A stretch of 64,000 bases of DNA, from positions 1-64,000 of the forward strand of contig JAEXNA010000201.1 in assembly GCA_023447635.1 (NCBI GenBank). Direction: 5' to 3'. Positions within the stretch are counted from its first letter, which is position 1; the number at the start of each line of letters is the position of its first letter. A program made the position numbers and the translations under genes. Origin of the DNA: Vulcanimicrobiota bacterium. GTDB lineage: Bacteria > Vulcanimicrobiota > Xenobia > Xenobiales > JADMJV01. The notes below the pieces were generated by a model. It was given only the letters and a program-made list of their open reading frames with translations, had not been told where the DNA came from and did not search any database. Shown one piece after another: positions 36,399 to 44,641 of this stretch.

Positions 36399-37219
36399 TG
36401 AACCCCTCCAACACCCCAGAAGAGCCGGAACTCCCGGCCCAGAGCTCTCCACCGGAACCTCCCACCCCGGAGGCGCCTCCCGGCACCAGCCCGGAGACGG
36501 CCCTGCTCTACGAACTGGTGGGCGACCCGCACCTGCTCACCGTGACGGTGCTGGTGGGCGCCTCAGCCCTGGTGCCGGTGCCGTTCCTCGACGATGTGGC
36601 CAAAGGCTACCTGGAGCGGCGTATGCTGCGCTCCATCGCCAAGCGGGAAGGGATGACGCTGTCCTCGCAAGAGGTGGAACGGCTGACCAAGGAGCCGCCG
36701 GACGGCTGCTGCCTGATGGGCTGCTTGGGGAACGTGGTGCTTTACCCGCTCAAGAAGATTCTTCGCAAAGTGCTGTTTTTTTTGGAGATCAAACGCAGCA
36801 TGGACCAATCCTCGACGGCCTTGGCGGAAGCCTGGCTGTTCTCCCTGGCGCTGCGGCGCGGCCTGTGGTCTCCGGGGAGGGATATTTCGGAGGCCGACCG
36901 GCTGCGGGAAGTGATCGAGTCGTCCTGCCAGAGCCAGGGCGTGAAGCCGCTGGAGACCGCGTTGACCCACGCCTTTCAGGGCGCCAAGGACGTGATGTCC
37001 GACGTGGCCTCGCGGTTCGTGGGCAAAAAGGTGGAGGACAAGGCCCAGATCGAGGCCGCCCTGGACAAGTTCGAAGTCGAAGAGGGCGAGCGGTTGAGCC
37101 GGCTTTCCAAACGGCTGCGCGACGCCCTGGGCGGTGTCGGCGAGGAGTACCTGCGGCGCTTCGCTCAGGAGTTCGAGCACCAGATGGAGCGGGCGTCCAA
37201 GAAACCGCCCGGCGTTTAA
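36398..37219 (+). CDS. Hypothetical protein with a membrane-proximal region
   Basis: 273 aa. The ATG at 36398 overlaps the protease stop (TGATG). The first 45 residues are Pro/Glu-rich and disordered. A hydrophobic, likely membrane-associated block ALVPVPFLDDVAKGYLERRM follows, then CCLMGCLGNVVLYPLKKILRK, and a helical charged C-terminus. The VPVPFLDD motif recalls small bacterial membrane proteins with DUF697-like helices, but I cannot assign a family. Probably an inner-membrane-associated partner of the protease. Confidence 0.6.
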   Translation: MNPSNTPEEPELPAQSSPPEPPTPEAPPGTSPETALLYELVGDPHLLTVTVLVGASALVPVPFLDDVAKGYLERRMLRSIAKREGMTLSSQEVERLTKEPPDGCCLMGCLGNVVLYPLKKILRKVLFFLEIKRSMDQSSTALAEAWLFSLALRRGLWSPGRDISEADRLREVIESSCQSQGVKPLETALTHAFQGAKDVMSDVASRFVGKKVEDKAQIEAALDKFEVEEGERLSRLSKRLRDALGGVGEEYLRRFAQEFEHQMERASKKPPGV

Positions 37220-37310
37220 GGCGGGGGCGTCGCGATCCGGTACAAAAAGCCGGGGGGTGTTTCCAGTGGGGTCTCGAGGATTCCGCATCAGGAACGAGAA
37301 CCTGCCCGGC

Positions 37311-37664
37311 ATGAAAAACTTCGTACTGGTTCTTTCCGCTTTCCTTCTCCTGGTTGCCGCCGGACCGGCCCAGGCTCAGCTGCTGTCCGTCACCGGCGAG
37401 TACATCATCGTCAACGTGGACCGGCACGGCCAGCGGGTCGGAATCGCCCTGCGCGACTCGGACCTGAACACCCGTCAGAACTGGGTCTACATCAAGCCCG
37501 ACACCAAGATCGTCAAGCGCAACTTCTTGCCCGGCGGCGTCTTCAAGGACGAAGTCTGGACCTTCAACGGTTTCTTCGATCGCGCCAAGAAAGGCATGAA
37601 ACTTCGTGTCGAAGGCGGCCGCGACTGGGATAAGTCGATCCACGCCAAGAAGATCTGGTTCTAA
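37311..37664 (+). CDS. Small secreted hypothetical protein
   Basis: 117 aa. ATG at 37311 begins a standard signal peptide (MKNFVLVLSAFLLLVAAGPA, cut near QAQ). The mature part is a compact beta-strand-rich basic domain with YIIVNVDRHGQRVGIALRDS and KIVKRNFLPGGVFKD. It ends FD..KKGMKLRVEGGRDWDK and KIWF. Periplasmic or extracellular, function unknown. It is followed by its own terminator. Confidence 0.7.
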   Translation: MKNFVLVLSAFLLLVAAGPAQAQLLSVTGEYIIVNVDRHGQRVGIALRDSDLNTRQNWVYIKPDTKIVKRNFLPGGVFKDEVWTFNGFFDRAKKGMKLRVEGGRDWDKSIHAKKIWF

Positions 37665-37685
37665 ACCTTTCCCCGATCGGAATAG

Positions 37686-37720
37686 CAGCCCTCAGTCGTC
37701 GACTGGGGGCTTCGTTTTTT
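37686..37720 (+). terminator. Rho-independent terminator after the small secreted protein gene
   Basis: AGCCCTCAGT pairs with ACTGGGGGCT, including one G-T pair, around a short CGTCG loop. A TTCG then TTTTTT run follows to 37720. Confidence 0.82.
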
Positions 37721-37772
37721 CCGGGCTTCTGTCGGGCCAGGACGTAAGCGCGCGGACGCGAAGGCCCCGCGC

Positions 37773-40343
37773 ATGCCCACGACCTTGACCATCAAAGCGC
37801 CTCTGTCCGGAGTCTTGATTCCGCTGGAGCAGGTGCCCGACCCCGTGTTTTCCCAGAAGATGGTAGGCGACGGGATCGCTATCGACCCCACCTCCGAGGT
37901 GCTGCTGGCCCCCTGCGCCGGCGAGGTGATCCAGCTGCATCCGGCCGGTCACGCGGTCACCTTGCGTAGCCCGGAGGGGGTCGAGGTGCTGCTGCACGTG
38001 GGGATCGATACGGTCAAGCTGAAAGGCGAAGGGTTCGAGCCGAAGGTCAAGCTCGGCGACACGGTCACGGTGGGTCAGGAGCTGATCAAGTTTTCCGCCG
38101 ACGTGCTGGCTCGTGAGGCCAAAAGCCTGATTTCGATGCTGGTTTTCACCAACGAAGAGCGGGTCGCCTCGCTGGCCTTCAAGAGCGGCAAGGTGGCAGC
38201 GGGCACGGACACGGCGGTGGACCTGGCTTTGAGCGAGGCGGGGGGCGAGGGCGGTTCCGCCGGCTCGGACGAAGTGGTTTCCGAGACCATCGTGATCATC
38301 AACCCGACCGGCCTGCATGCCCGCCCCTCGGCGGTCTTGTCCTCGCTGTCGAAGCGATTCGACGCCAAGCTCGAGCTGCAGAAGGGCGATCAGCGGGCCA
38401 ACGCTCGCTCCGTGGTCGGCATCATGGGGCTCGAGGTAGGCAAGGGCGACAAGGTTCAGCTGGTGGCTCGCGGGCCGCAGGCGAAGGAAGCTTTAGAGGT
38501 CATCGTGCCTCAGCTGCGGGACGGGTTGGGCGAGGAGGGAGCTACCCCGGTGATGCGCGGCGGCTCCTTGCCGGTCGCCGAGGCGGTGGTGGAGGCGCCT
38601 ATCGCGGCGCTGTCGGCTCCGCGCAGCGCGGACAGCAGTTTGCTGCTGGGAGTGGCGGCTTCGCCCGGCCTGGTGGTGGGGACGGTGTTCCAGCTCCGGG
38701 AACCAGAGGTGGAGGTGCCGGAGGACCCGGCTGGACCTCCGGACCACGAACGTGGAGTTTTGAAGGCGGCTTTGCAGGCCTCGCTGCGCGAGCTAGAGGC
38801 GCTGGTGGCCCGTCTGCACGGGCAGGCCGATCCGTCCAAGGCGGCCATCTTCGCGGCTCATCAGGAGCTGTTGGAGGATCCGGACCTGCTGGACCTGGCG
38901 GAAAGCTCTATCGCCAAGGGGCGTTCGGCAGCATCGGCCTGGAAGCGAGCCTTCAGCTCGCACGCCGACCGGCTGGCCGGGCTGCGCAACGAACTGCTGG
39001 CAGCACGCGCCAACGACTTGCGCGATGTTGGACGGCGAGTCTTGTCCAAGATGGTGAGCGGCCTGGACCGCCCCATGGAGGTTCCCGTGGGTTCGGTGCT
39101 GATCGCCGAAGACCTGACGCCTTCAGATACCGCCAATCTGGACCGCACGCGGGTGCTGGGGTTCTGCACCACGGCGGGCGGAGCGACCTCGCACGTGGCC
39201 ATTCTGGCCCGCTCGTTGGGGCTGCCCGCTATTGCCGGGATCGAGGCGCGGGCCCTGGATATCCCGGACGGCACGCGGGTGATCCTGTTTGGAGGCCAGG
39301 GGCAGCTGAAGGTCGACCCTTCGGATAATCTGGTCGCTTCGGTGACCGAGACCCAGCGTAAGAGCGAGATCCGGCGTCAGAAGCAGTTGGAGGCGTCCAA
39401 GGACACGGCTCTGACCAAAGACGGGCACCGGATCGAGGTGGCGGTCAACGTGGGTGGAGTGTCCGAGGCCAACGACGCAACGGCGCTGGGAGCCGAGGGC
39501 GTCGGTCTGCTGCGCTCGGAGTTTCTGTTTCTAGAGCGGGCTTTCGCGCCGACCGAGGACGAGCAGTTCGAGAGCTACTCCGGGGTGGCTCGGGCGATGG
39601 GTCCGGACCGCCCGGTGGTGATCCGAACTCTGGACGTGGGAGGCGATAAACCGCTGCCTTACCTGCCGATCCCGGCCGAGGAGAATCCGTTCCTGGGCCA
39701 GCGCGGGGTGCGTGTCTGCTTGAACCGACCCGACGTCTTTCGTCCCCAGATTCGCGCCATTTTGCGGGCTTCGGTGTTCGCCAAGGTGCATATCATGTTC
39801 CCCATGATCACCACGGTGGCCGAGCTACGGGCCTGCAAGGCCGTGGTTCGCGAAGAAGAGGCGAAGCTAGGCATCGGCCCTATCCCAGTGGGCGTGATGA
39901 TTGAGGTGCCGGCGGCGGCGCTGTGCGCGCCCTTGCTGGCCGCCGAGGCGGACTTCTTCTCTATCGGGACCAACGACCTGACCCAGTACACTCTGGCGAT
40001 GGATCGCGGCCACCCTCAGCTGGCCTCGCGCATCGACGGGCTGGCGCCTTCGGTGCTGCGCCTGATCAAGATGACCGTGGACGCGGCCAAAGCGCACGGG
40101 CGCTGGGTCGGCGTGTGTGGAGGGACGGCGGGCGAGCCGCAGGCTATCCCGATCCTGATCGGTCTGGGCGTGGACGAACTGTCCGTGGGGCTGCCGCTGG
40201 TGCCGGCGGTCAAGGCGCGAGTGCGCGAGTATTCGCTGGCCGAGTGTCAGGAGTTGGCGGCTCGGGCGCTGGAGATGGAAGAGGCTAGCGAGGTTCGGGC
40301 GCTCTGTCCGGACAAGCTCGAAGAGGAGATCAAGCTGTCGTGA
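37773..40343 (+). CDS. PTS fusion EIIA(Glc)-HPr-enzyme I (PEP-protein phosphotransferase)
   Basis: 856 aa joining three phosphocarrier modules. EIIA(Glc)-like (about 1-150) has its phospho-His at 75 in LLHVGID. HPr (about 168-255) has NPTGLHARPSAV with His 182 and a following regulatory-Ser-like region. Enzyme I (about 290-850) has GGATSHVAILAR with His 474 and a PEP-binding C-terminal barrel (RTLDVGGDKPLPYL, SIGTNDLTQYTLAMDRG). It takes phosphate from PEP and passes it EI to HPr to EIIA, then to the EIICB partner encoded next, whose GTG start overlaps this stop by 4 bases. This is the FruB/NagF-like multi-domain style, with glucose-type IIA. Confidence 0.95.
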   Translation: MPTTLTIKAPLSGVLIPLEQVPDPVFSQKMVGDGIAIDPTSEVLLAPCAGEVIQLHPAGHAVTLRSPEGVEVLLHVGIDTVKLKGEGFEPKVKLGDTVTVGQELIKFSADVLAREAKSLISMLVFTNEERVASLAFKSGKVAAGTDTAVDLALSEAGGEGGSAGSDEVVSETIVIINPTGLHARPSAVLSSLSKRFDAKLELQKGDQRANARSVVGIMGLEVGKGDKVQLVARGPQAKEALEVIVPQLRDGLGEEGATPVMRGGSLPVAEAVVEAPIAALSAPRSADSSLLLGVAASPGLVVGTVFQLREPEVEVPEDPAGPPDHERGVLKAALQASLRELEALVARLHGQADPSKAAIFAAHQELLEDPDLLDLAESSIAKGRSAASAWKRAFSSHADRLAGLRNELLAARANDLRDVGRRVLSKMVSGLDRPMEVPVGSVLIAEDLTPSDTANLDRTRVLGFCTTAGGATSHVAILARSLGLPAIAGIEARALDIPDGTRVILFGGQGQLKVDPSDNLVASVTETQRKSEIRRQKQLEASKDTALTKDGHRIEVAVNVGGVSEANDATALGAEGVGLLRSEFLFLERAFAPTEDEQFESYSGVARAMGPDRPVVIRTLDVGGDKPLPYLPIPAEENPFLGQRGVRVCLNRPDVFRPQIRAILRASVFAKVHIMFPMITTVAELRACKAVVREEEAKLGIGPIPVGVMIEVPAAALCAPLLAAEADFFSIGTNDLTQYTLAMDRGHPQLASRIDGLAPSVLRLIKMTVDAAKAHGRWVGVCGGTAGEPQAIPILIGLGVDELSVGLPLVPAVKARVREYSLAECQELAARALEMEEASEVRALCPDKLEEEIKLS

Positions 40344-42193
40344 GCGCTGGGAAAAACGCCTTCGGGCTGTTGCAAAAGTTAGGCAAGGCGGTGATGCTGC
40401 CGGTCTCGGTGCTACCGGTAGCCGGTATCCTGCTGGGCGTGGGGTCGAGCGCGATCCCGTTTATTCCGCAATTCATTCTCGACCTGATGGCGAAATCGGG
40501 CAACGCCGTGTTCTCGAACCTGCCGCTGCTGTTCGCCATCGGTGTGGCGCTGGGGCTGACGGCTGGCGACGGCGTAGCCGCTCTGGCCGCGACCGTGGGC
40601 TACGTGGTCATGGTCGCCACTCTGGGAGTGATGGCCAACTACATGGGGCTGATCCCTACCGACCCCAAACTGGCCGACTTCAAGACCCAGATCGCCGAAC
40701 TGCTGAAGATCGGTCCGGACTACGTGTCCATCGTCATCACCAAGGGCGTGATCGACACCGGCGTGTTCGGCGGCATCCTGGTCGGGATGATCGCGGGCTA
40801 CTTCTTCAACAAGTACTACCGTATCCAGCTGCCGACCTATCTGGGTTTCTTCGCGGGCAAACGGTTCGTGCCGATCGTGACCGCCTTTGGCGCTATCGCT
40901 CTGGGTTTCGTGCTGAGCTTTGTCTGGCCGCCCATCGGGAACGCGATTCAGGCGATCTCGAACTGGGCGGTGCATAGCAATCCGACCATGGCGGTGTTCG
41001 TCTACGGTCTGGTCGAGCGCTGTTTGCTGCCGTTTGGGCTGCACCACATCTGGAACGTGCCGTTTTTCTTCGAAATCGGCAGCTACACCGTGCCCAGCAC
41101 GGGCCAGGTGGTGCACGGCGACGTGACCCGCTTTATGATGGGCGACCCCACGGCGGGCATCCTGGGCGGCGCTTACCTGTTCAAGATGTTCGGTCTGCCG
41201 GCGGCGGCGCTGGCGATGTGGCACTGCGCCAGGCCCGAGCGTCGCGCGGTAGTGGGCGGCATCATGGTCTCGGCCGCTCTGACGGCGTTCCTGACGGGAA
41301 TCACGGAGCCTATCGAATTCTCGTTCATGTTCGTGGCGCCGCCGCTGTACTTGCTGCACGCCTTCCTGGCGGGCACGGCGCAGGCGGTATTCCACGTCTG
41401 TGGCGGCTTGCTGGGAACTTCGTTCTCGCACGGACTGATCGACTTCATCATCCTGGGCTCGAAGGGTACCCGGGTCTGGCTGGTGCCCGCCCTGGGCCTG
41501 GTCTACGCGGTGATCTACTACTCCGTTTTCCGCTTCTGCATCACCCGCTTCGACATCAAGACCCCGGGTCGCGAAGAGGTCAGCGAGGACGTGGTGGCTC
41601 TCGATGGCGCCGAAGGCGCGTTCAGTCGCCAACTGGTGCTGGCTTTCGGTGGCCGCAAGAACATCACGGCGCTGGACGCCTGCATCACTCGCCTGCGTGT
41701 TTCCGTGGCCGAGCCGAAGTTGGCTTCGGTGACCAAGTTGAAGGCGCTGGGAGCGACCGGCGTGCTGACCATGGGGAACAATCTGCAGGCGATCTTCGGA
41801 CCCCAGTCCGAGAATTTCAAGACCGATATGCAGCTTTATCTGGCCGGGGCGGGCGAGGACGCCGACCTGACCGAGGACGAGCGGGCCGAACTGATGGCCG
41901 GCGGCACGGCGGGGCCCGTGGTGGCCGAAGCGACGGTGGCGGTGGACCCGCTGGCCGGAGAGAAGGCCGAGAAGTGGGTCAAGGCGCTGGGCGGCAAGGG
42001 GAACATCAAGGACCTGTCGGCCTGCGCCGTCACTCGCGTGCGGGTGAAGGTGGCCGACGCCGGCAAGGTCGACCGGGCCGCGCTAGAGGCGGCGGGCGTG
42101 GACGGCGTGATGGCGCTGTCCGACGGCGTCTTCCATCTGATCGTCGGGCCGGGTAGCGAGGGCTACCTGCGAGCGATGAAACGCGTCGCCTAG
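40340..42193 (+). CDS. ptsG: PTS glucose-type EIICB permease with two IIB domains
   Basis: 617 aa. The IIC membrane domain (about 1-390) reads like E. coli PtsG: FGLLQKLGKAVMLPVSVLPV, YLGFFAGKRFVPIV, FGLHHIWNVPF and TGITEPIEFSFMFVAP. IIB-1 (about 425-500) has the phospho-Cys in DACITRLRV at Cys 448. A second IIB-like domain follows (about 535-617) with LSACAVTRVRV, Cys 562, one residue out of register with the usual CxTRLR. Glucose specificity is inferred from IIC similarity; GlcNAc is less likely. Translated from GTG with 4-base overlap, so stoichiometric with the upstream fusion. Confidence 0.93.
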   Translation: MSAGKNAFGLLQKLGKAVMLPVSVLPVAGILLGVGSSAIPFIPQFILDLMAKSGNAVFSNLPLLFAIGVALGLTAGDGVAALAATVGYVVMVATLGVMANYMGLIPTDPKLADFKTQIAELLKIGPDYVSIVITKGVIDTGVFGGILVGMIAGYFFNKYYRIQLPTYLGFFAGKRFVPIVTAFGAIALGFVLSFVWPPIGNAIQAISNWAVHSNPTMAVFVYGLVERCLLPFGLHHIWNVPFFFEIGSYTVPSTGQVVHGDVTRFMMGDPTAGILGGAYLFKMFGLPAAALAMWHCARPERRAVVGGIMVSAALTAFLTGITEPIEFSFMFVAPPLYLLHAFLAGTAQAVFHVCGGLLGTSFSHGLIDFIILGSKGTRVWLVPALGLVYAVIYYSVFRFCITRFDIKTPGREEVSEDVVALDGAEGAFSRQLVLAFGGRKNITALDACITRLRVSVAEPKLASVTKLKALGATGVLTMGNNLQAIFGPQSENFKTDMQLYLAGAGEDADLTEDERAELMAGGTAGPVVAEATVAVDPLAGEKAEKWVKALGGKGNIKDLSACAVTRVRVKVADAGKVDRAALEAAGVDGVMALSDGVFHLIVGPGSEGYLRAMKRVA

Positions 42194-42209
42194 ACCGCTT
42201 TTCGAGCGT

Positions 42210-42260
42210 CAACGAAGCAAGGGCCACCCTCCGTGACGGAGGGTGGCCCTTGCTGCGTTG
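42210..42260 (+). terminator. Long perfect hairpin downstream of the PTS operon
   Basis: AAGGGCCACCCTCCG pairs without mismatch with CGGAGGGTGGCCCTT around TGA. The stem extends outward to CAACG/CGTTG with one mismatch, about 24 bp in total. No T-run follows, so it may act as a transcript-end stabiliser or factor-dependent terminator. Confidence 0.7.
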
Positions 42261-42288
42261 ATGGGGGCGGCGTGGGGGCGTGCTTTTC

Positions 42289-42328
42289 GGTGCTTCGTTT
42301 GGACACCATGGTGCCCCAACGGAGCACC
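42289..42328. repeat. 40-bp imperfect palindrome, copy 1
   Basis: Left arm GGTGCTTCGTTTGGACACC, centre AT, right arm GGTGCCCCAACGGAGCACC. The left arm is the exact reverse complement of the right arm of copy 2 at 42361. Confidence 0.7.
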
Positions 42329-42360
42329 AGAGGCTGAGGGCAGAGGGGGACTAGGTTTTC

Positions 42361-42400
42361 GGTGCTCTATTTGGACACCATGGTGTCCAAACGAAGCACC
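42361..42400. repeat. 40-bp imperfect palindrome, copy 2
   Basis: Left arm GGTGCTCTATTTGGACACC, centre AT, right arm GGTGTCCAAACGAAGCACC. It starts 72 bases after copy 1 starts, and both copies are flanked by GGTTTTC/GCTTTTC and AGGCTG sequence, so the duplicated unit is larger than the palindrome. It lies between the PTS hairpin and the HxlR gene stop. Confidence 0.7.
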
Positions 42401-42432
42401 AAAGGCTGGGGAGAGTGGAGCGAGGTTTTCGT

Positions 42433-42846
42433 CTAGGCGGTCTCGCTGGCGAGCTCTTCCTGGCGCCGGTCGAACTCTTTCCGAGCGGCTTCGATGGTGT
42501 CGATGTGCTCGATGGCCCAGGTGCCCAGCGCGTGGACGGGGCAGCGCAGCGAGCGGCCCAGGTCGGTCAACTCGTAGTCGACCCGAGGCGGATTGGTTGG
42601 CGTAACGGTGCGGGTGACCAGTCCGTCGCGCTCTAATCCGCGCAGCGTTAGGGTCAGCATGCGCTGGGAAATTTTACCGATCATGCGCTTGAGTTCGTTG
42701 AATCGACGGGCCCCGTCGCCTAGCAGCATGACGATGAGAACGCTCCACTTGTCGCCGACTCGAGATAGGACCTCATTGACCCTCTGGCACGATCCGCTGT
42801 CGTGCAGGTCGTGGGCCGTCGTTACTTCGGTGTGCTCAGGTATCAT
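42433..42846 (-). CDS. HxlR-family winged-helix transcriptional regulator
   Basis: 137 aa. The HxlR hallmark is CQRVNEVLSRVGDKWSVLIV with its conserved Cys near 20, then GARRFNELKRMIGKISQRML and ERDGLVTRTVTPTNPPRVDY. This family often uses the N-terminal Cys to sense thiol stress, quinones or aldehydes (YodB, QorR, HypR). It is divergent from an azoreductase gene, matching the YodB-AzoR1 arrangement of Bacillus. Likely a repressor of the neighbour and of itself through the shared 83-base region. Confidence 0.93.
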   Translation of the reverse strand: MIPEHTEVTTAHDLHDSGSCQRVNEVLSRVGDKWSVLIVMLLGDGARRFNELKRMIGKISQRMLTLTLRGLERDGLVTRTVTPTNPPRVDYELTDLGRSLRCPVHALGTWAIEHIDTIEAARKEFDRRQEELASETA

Positions 42847-42875
42847 AAATGTGCCTCCTTGGCGACCTGTGTGCA

Positions 42876-42890
42876 GTCATCTAAGATGAC
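42876..42890. promoter_or_regulatory. Candidate HxlR operator in the divergent promoter region
   Basis: GTCATCT-A-AGATGAC is a perfect 7-bp dyad around one base in the short interval between the divergent regulator and azoreductase genes. Its size and position fit an operator. Promoter elements are not clear. Confidence 0.5.
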
Positions 42891-42929
42891 CTGGTAACAA
42901 ATCTATACCACTACACGAGGTTTTGTCCA

Positions 42930-43544
42930 ATGTCTCTTCTCCATCTCGATTCCAGCATTCTTGGCGAAGGCTCCGTGAGTCGTTCGCTATCCGCCGCCGT
43001 GGTGGAGCACCTCACCGCCGCCGACCCGAAAGCTGAAGTCGTCTATCGCGACCTGGCTGCACAGCCGATTCCTCACCTCTCGGGCAGCTATCTGGCCGCC
43101 GGTCAGAACCCCGACGGCCCGCACGACGCCGCCGTGGCTCAGGACCTGGCCCTGGGCGCCGCCGTGCTCGACGAATTTCTGAAGGCCGACACCGTGGTGG
43201 TGGGCGTGGCGTTCTACAACTTCACCATCTCGACCCAACTCAAGGCTTGGATCGACCGTGTTGCCGTCGCTGGCAAGACGTTCCGCTATGGTCCCAACGG
43301 AGCCGAAGGGCTGTGCGGCGACAAGCGCGTCATTCTGGCGATTTCGCGGGGCGGCTACTACGGCCCGGGCACCCCGACGGAAAGTTTCGAGCACGCCGAG
43401 ACGTATCTGAAGTCGGTCTTTGCCTTTGTGGGCATCACCAACGTGGAGGTGGTCGTCGCCGAAGGGATCGCGCTTGGCCCCGAGCAGCGCGAGAAGTCGG
43501 TCAAAGAGGCGCTGGACAAAGTCAGCGCGCTGCAAGCCGCCTGA
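42930..43544 (+). CDS. azoR: FMN-dependent NADH-azoreductase
   Basis: 204 aa, full length. The AzoR start MSLLHLDSSILGEGSVSRSL has the flavodoxin-like FMN phosphate loop (SSxxxxxSxS). The VGVAFYNFTISTQLKAWIDR and GKTFRYGPNGAEGLCGDKR blocks, and the ISRGGYYG, are FMN-binding features. The enzyme reduces quinones and azo dyes by two electrons, using NADH. It is probably derepressed by electrophiles through the divergent HxlR regulator. A perfect hairpin follows its stop. Confidence 0.95.
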   Translation: MSLLHLDSSILGEGSVSRSLSAAVVEHLTAADPKAEVVYRDLAAQPIPHLSGSYLAAGQNPDGPHDAAVAQDLALGAAVLDEFLKADTVVVGVAFYNFTISTQLKAWIDRVAVAGKTFRYGPNGAEGLCGDKRVILAISRGGYYGPGTPTESFEHAETYLKSVFAFVGITNVEVVVAEGIALGPEQREKSVKEALDKVSALQAA

Positions 43545-43564
43545 CCACGGTCTGAGAGGCTATC

Positions 43565-43604
43565 GATTCACCGATGCGCGGAAACTTCCGCGCATCGGCG
43601 AATC
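43565..43604 (+). terminator. Near-perfect long hairpin after azoR
   Basis: GATTCACCGATGCGCGGAA (43565-43583) pairs with TTCCGCGCATCGGCGAATC (43586-43604), 18 of 19 pairs, around a 2-base loop. There is no T-run, so the mechanism is unclear. Confidence 0.7.
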
Positions 43605-43622
43605 GGCAGGGCGCAACGCGAC

Positions 43623-43774
43623 GTTGTCGGTCGCGCCAGCGACCATCTTGCGCGCCTCGTCACGGAAACGCGACGTTGTCGGTCGCACCAGCGACAATCT
43701 TGCTCGTTTCGCCAGCGCAACGCGTTGTCGGTCGCACCAGCCTCATCTTGCCTGTCTCGCCAGCGCAACGCGAC
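43623..43774. repeat. Three tandem copies of the dispersed 49/52-bp hairpin repeat
   Basis: Units begin at 43623, 43675 and 43724, each with GTTGTCGGTCGC. Spacing is 52 then 49 bases, the same two lengths as in the array at 61853. The third unit ends GCAACGCGAC. The remainder of 43545-43846 holds only the azoR hairpin and the ligase 5' region. Confidence 0.8.
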
Positions 43775-43846
43775 GCCGTCTCACGGAGGCGGCAAGTCCA
43801 ACGGATCGAAAATTCCCATCTTGACCGGATCGGTTATGATGCAGGG

Positions 43847-44641
43847 ATGTGCGAACTCCTAAAATATCCGCGCACCCCGCATCTGCAGGGCTCTAAACTC
43901 CAGCCTGGCGACGAGGACCTGGAGCAAGTTCGGCTTGCCGATCTGGTCGGCCGTCACGTCGTGATCGAGGAAAAAGTCGACGGCGCCAACTGCGCGGTCA
44001 GCTTCGACGAGACGGGCGCACTTAAACTGCAAAGCCGAGGGCACTATCTCGAAGGGGGGCCTCGGGAAGAGCAGTTCGCCCTGCTCAAAACCTGGGCTTC
44101 CTGCCACTCCGGCCTCTTCTGGGACCTGCTGGGCGACCGCTACGTCATGTATGGCGAATGGCTCTACGCCAAGCACACCGTCTATTACGACGCCTTGCCT
44201 CACTACTTTTTAGAGTTCGACATCTTCGACCGCCAGAGCGAGACTTTCCTGAGCACCGAACTGCGCCATCTGATGCTTCACGGCTCGCCCGTCCACTCTG
44301 TTCCCGTGCTGCACGAAGGCGACGGCAAAGCGCTCAAGGATCCCCGAAGCTGGCTTCGACCCAGTCTCTATAAAAGCGTCGGCTGGAAGAGCAGCCTGGA
44401 AGCGCAGGCAGGCCAACTTGGCCAGAACCTGGCCCAGGTGCTCAAAGAGACGGACTCCAGCGATATGGCCGAAGGGCTCTACATCAAGGTCGAAGAGGAC
44501 GGCGTGGTCAAAGAGCGCCTGAAATGGCTGCGCTACGACTTTCTGCAGGCGCTGACCGAATCGGGCAGCCACTGGCGCGACCGCCCTCTTTTCCCGAACG
44601 GCCTGGCCGAAGGCGTCGACCTGTTTGGAGGTCCGGCGTGA
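43847..44641 (+). CDS. ATP-dependent RNA ligase (Rnl family)
   Basis: 264 aa from the ATG at 43847. Nucleotidyltransferase motifs are complete. Motif I is EEKVDGANC with adenylated Lys at 43. The Ia-like LQSRGHYLEGG and motif III VMYGEWLYAKHTVYYDAL, the motif IIIa LEFDIFD, motif IV AEGLYIKVEEDG and motif V ERLKWLRYDF follow. It seals 3'-OH/5'-phosphate RNA ends by Lys-AMP and RNA-AMP steps. The next gene overlaps by 4 bases and encodes the matching end-healing enzyme. A TATGAT six bases before the ATG may give a near-leaderless transcript. An in-frame upstream extension runs through the repeats and is rejected. Confidence 0.88.
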   Translation: MCELLKYPRTPHLQGSKLQPGDEDLEQVRLADLVGRHVVIEEKVDGANCAVSFDETGALKLQSRGHYLEGGPREEQFALLKTWASCHSGLFWDLLGDRYVMYGEWLYAKHTVYYDALPHYFLEFDIFDRQSETFLSTELRHLMLHGSPVHSVPVLHEGDGKALKDPRSWLRPSLYKSVGWKSSLEAQAGQLGQNLAQVLKETDSSDMAEGLYIKVEEDGVVKERLKWLRYDFLQALTESGSHWRDRPLFPNGLAEGVDLFGGPA

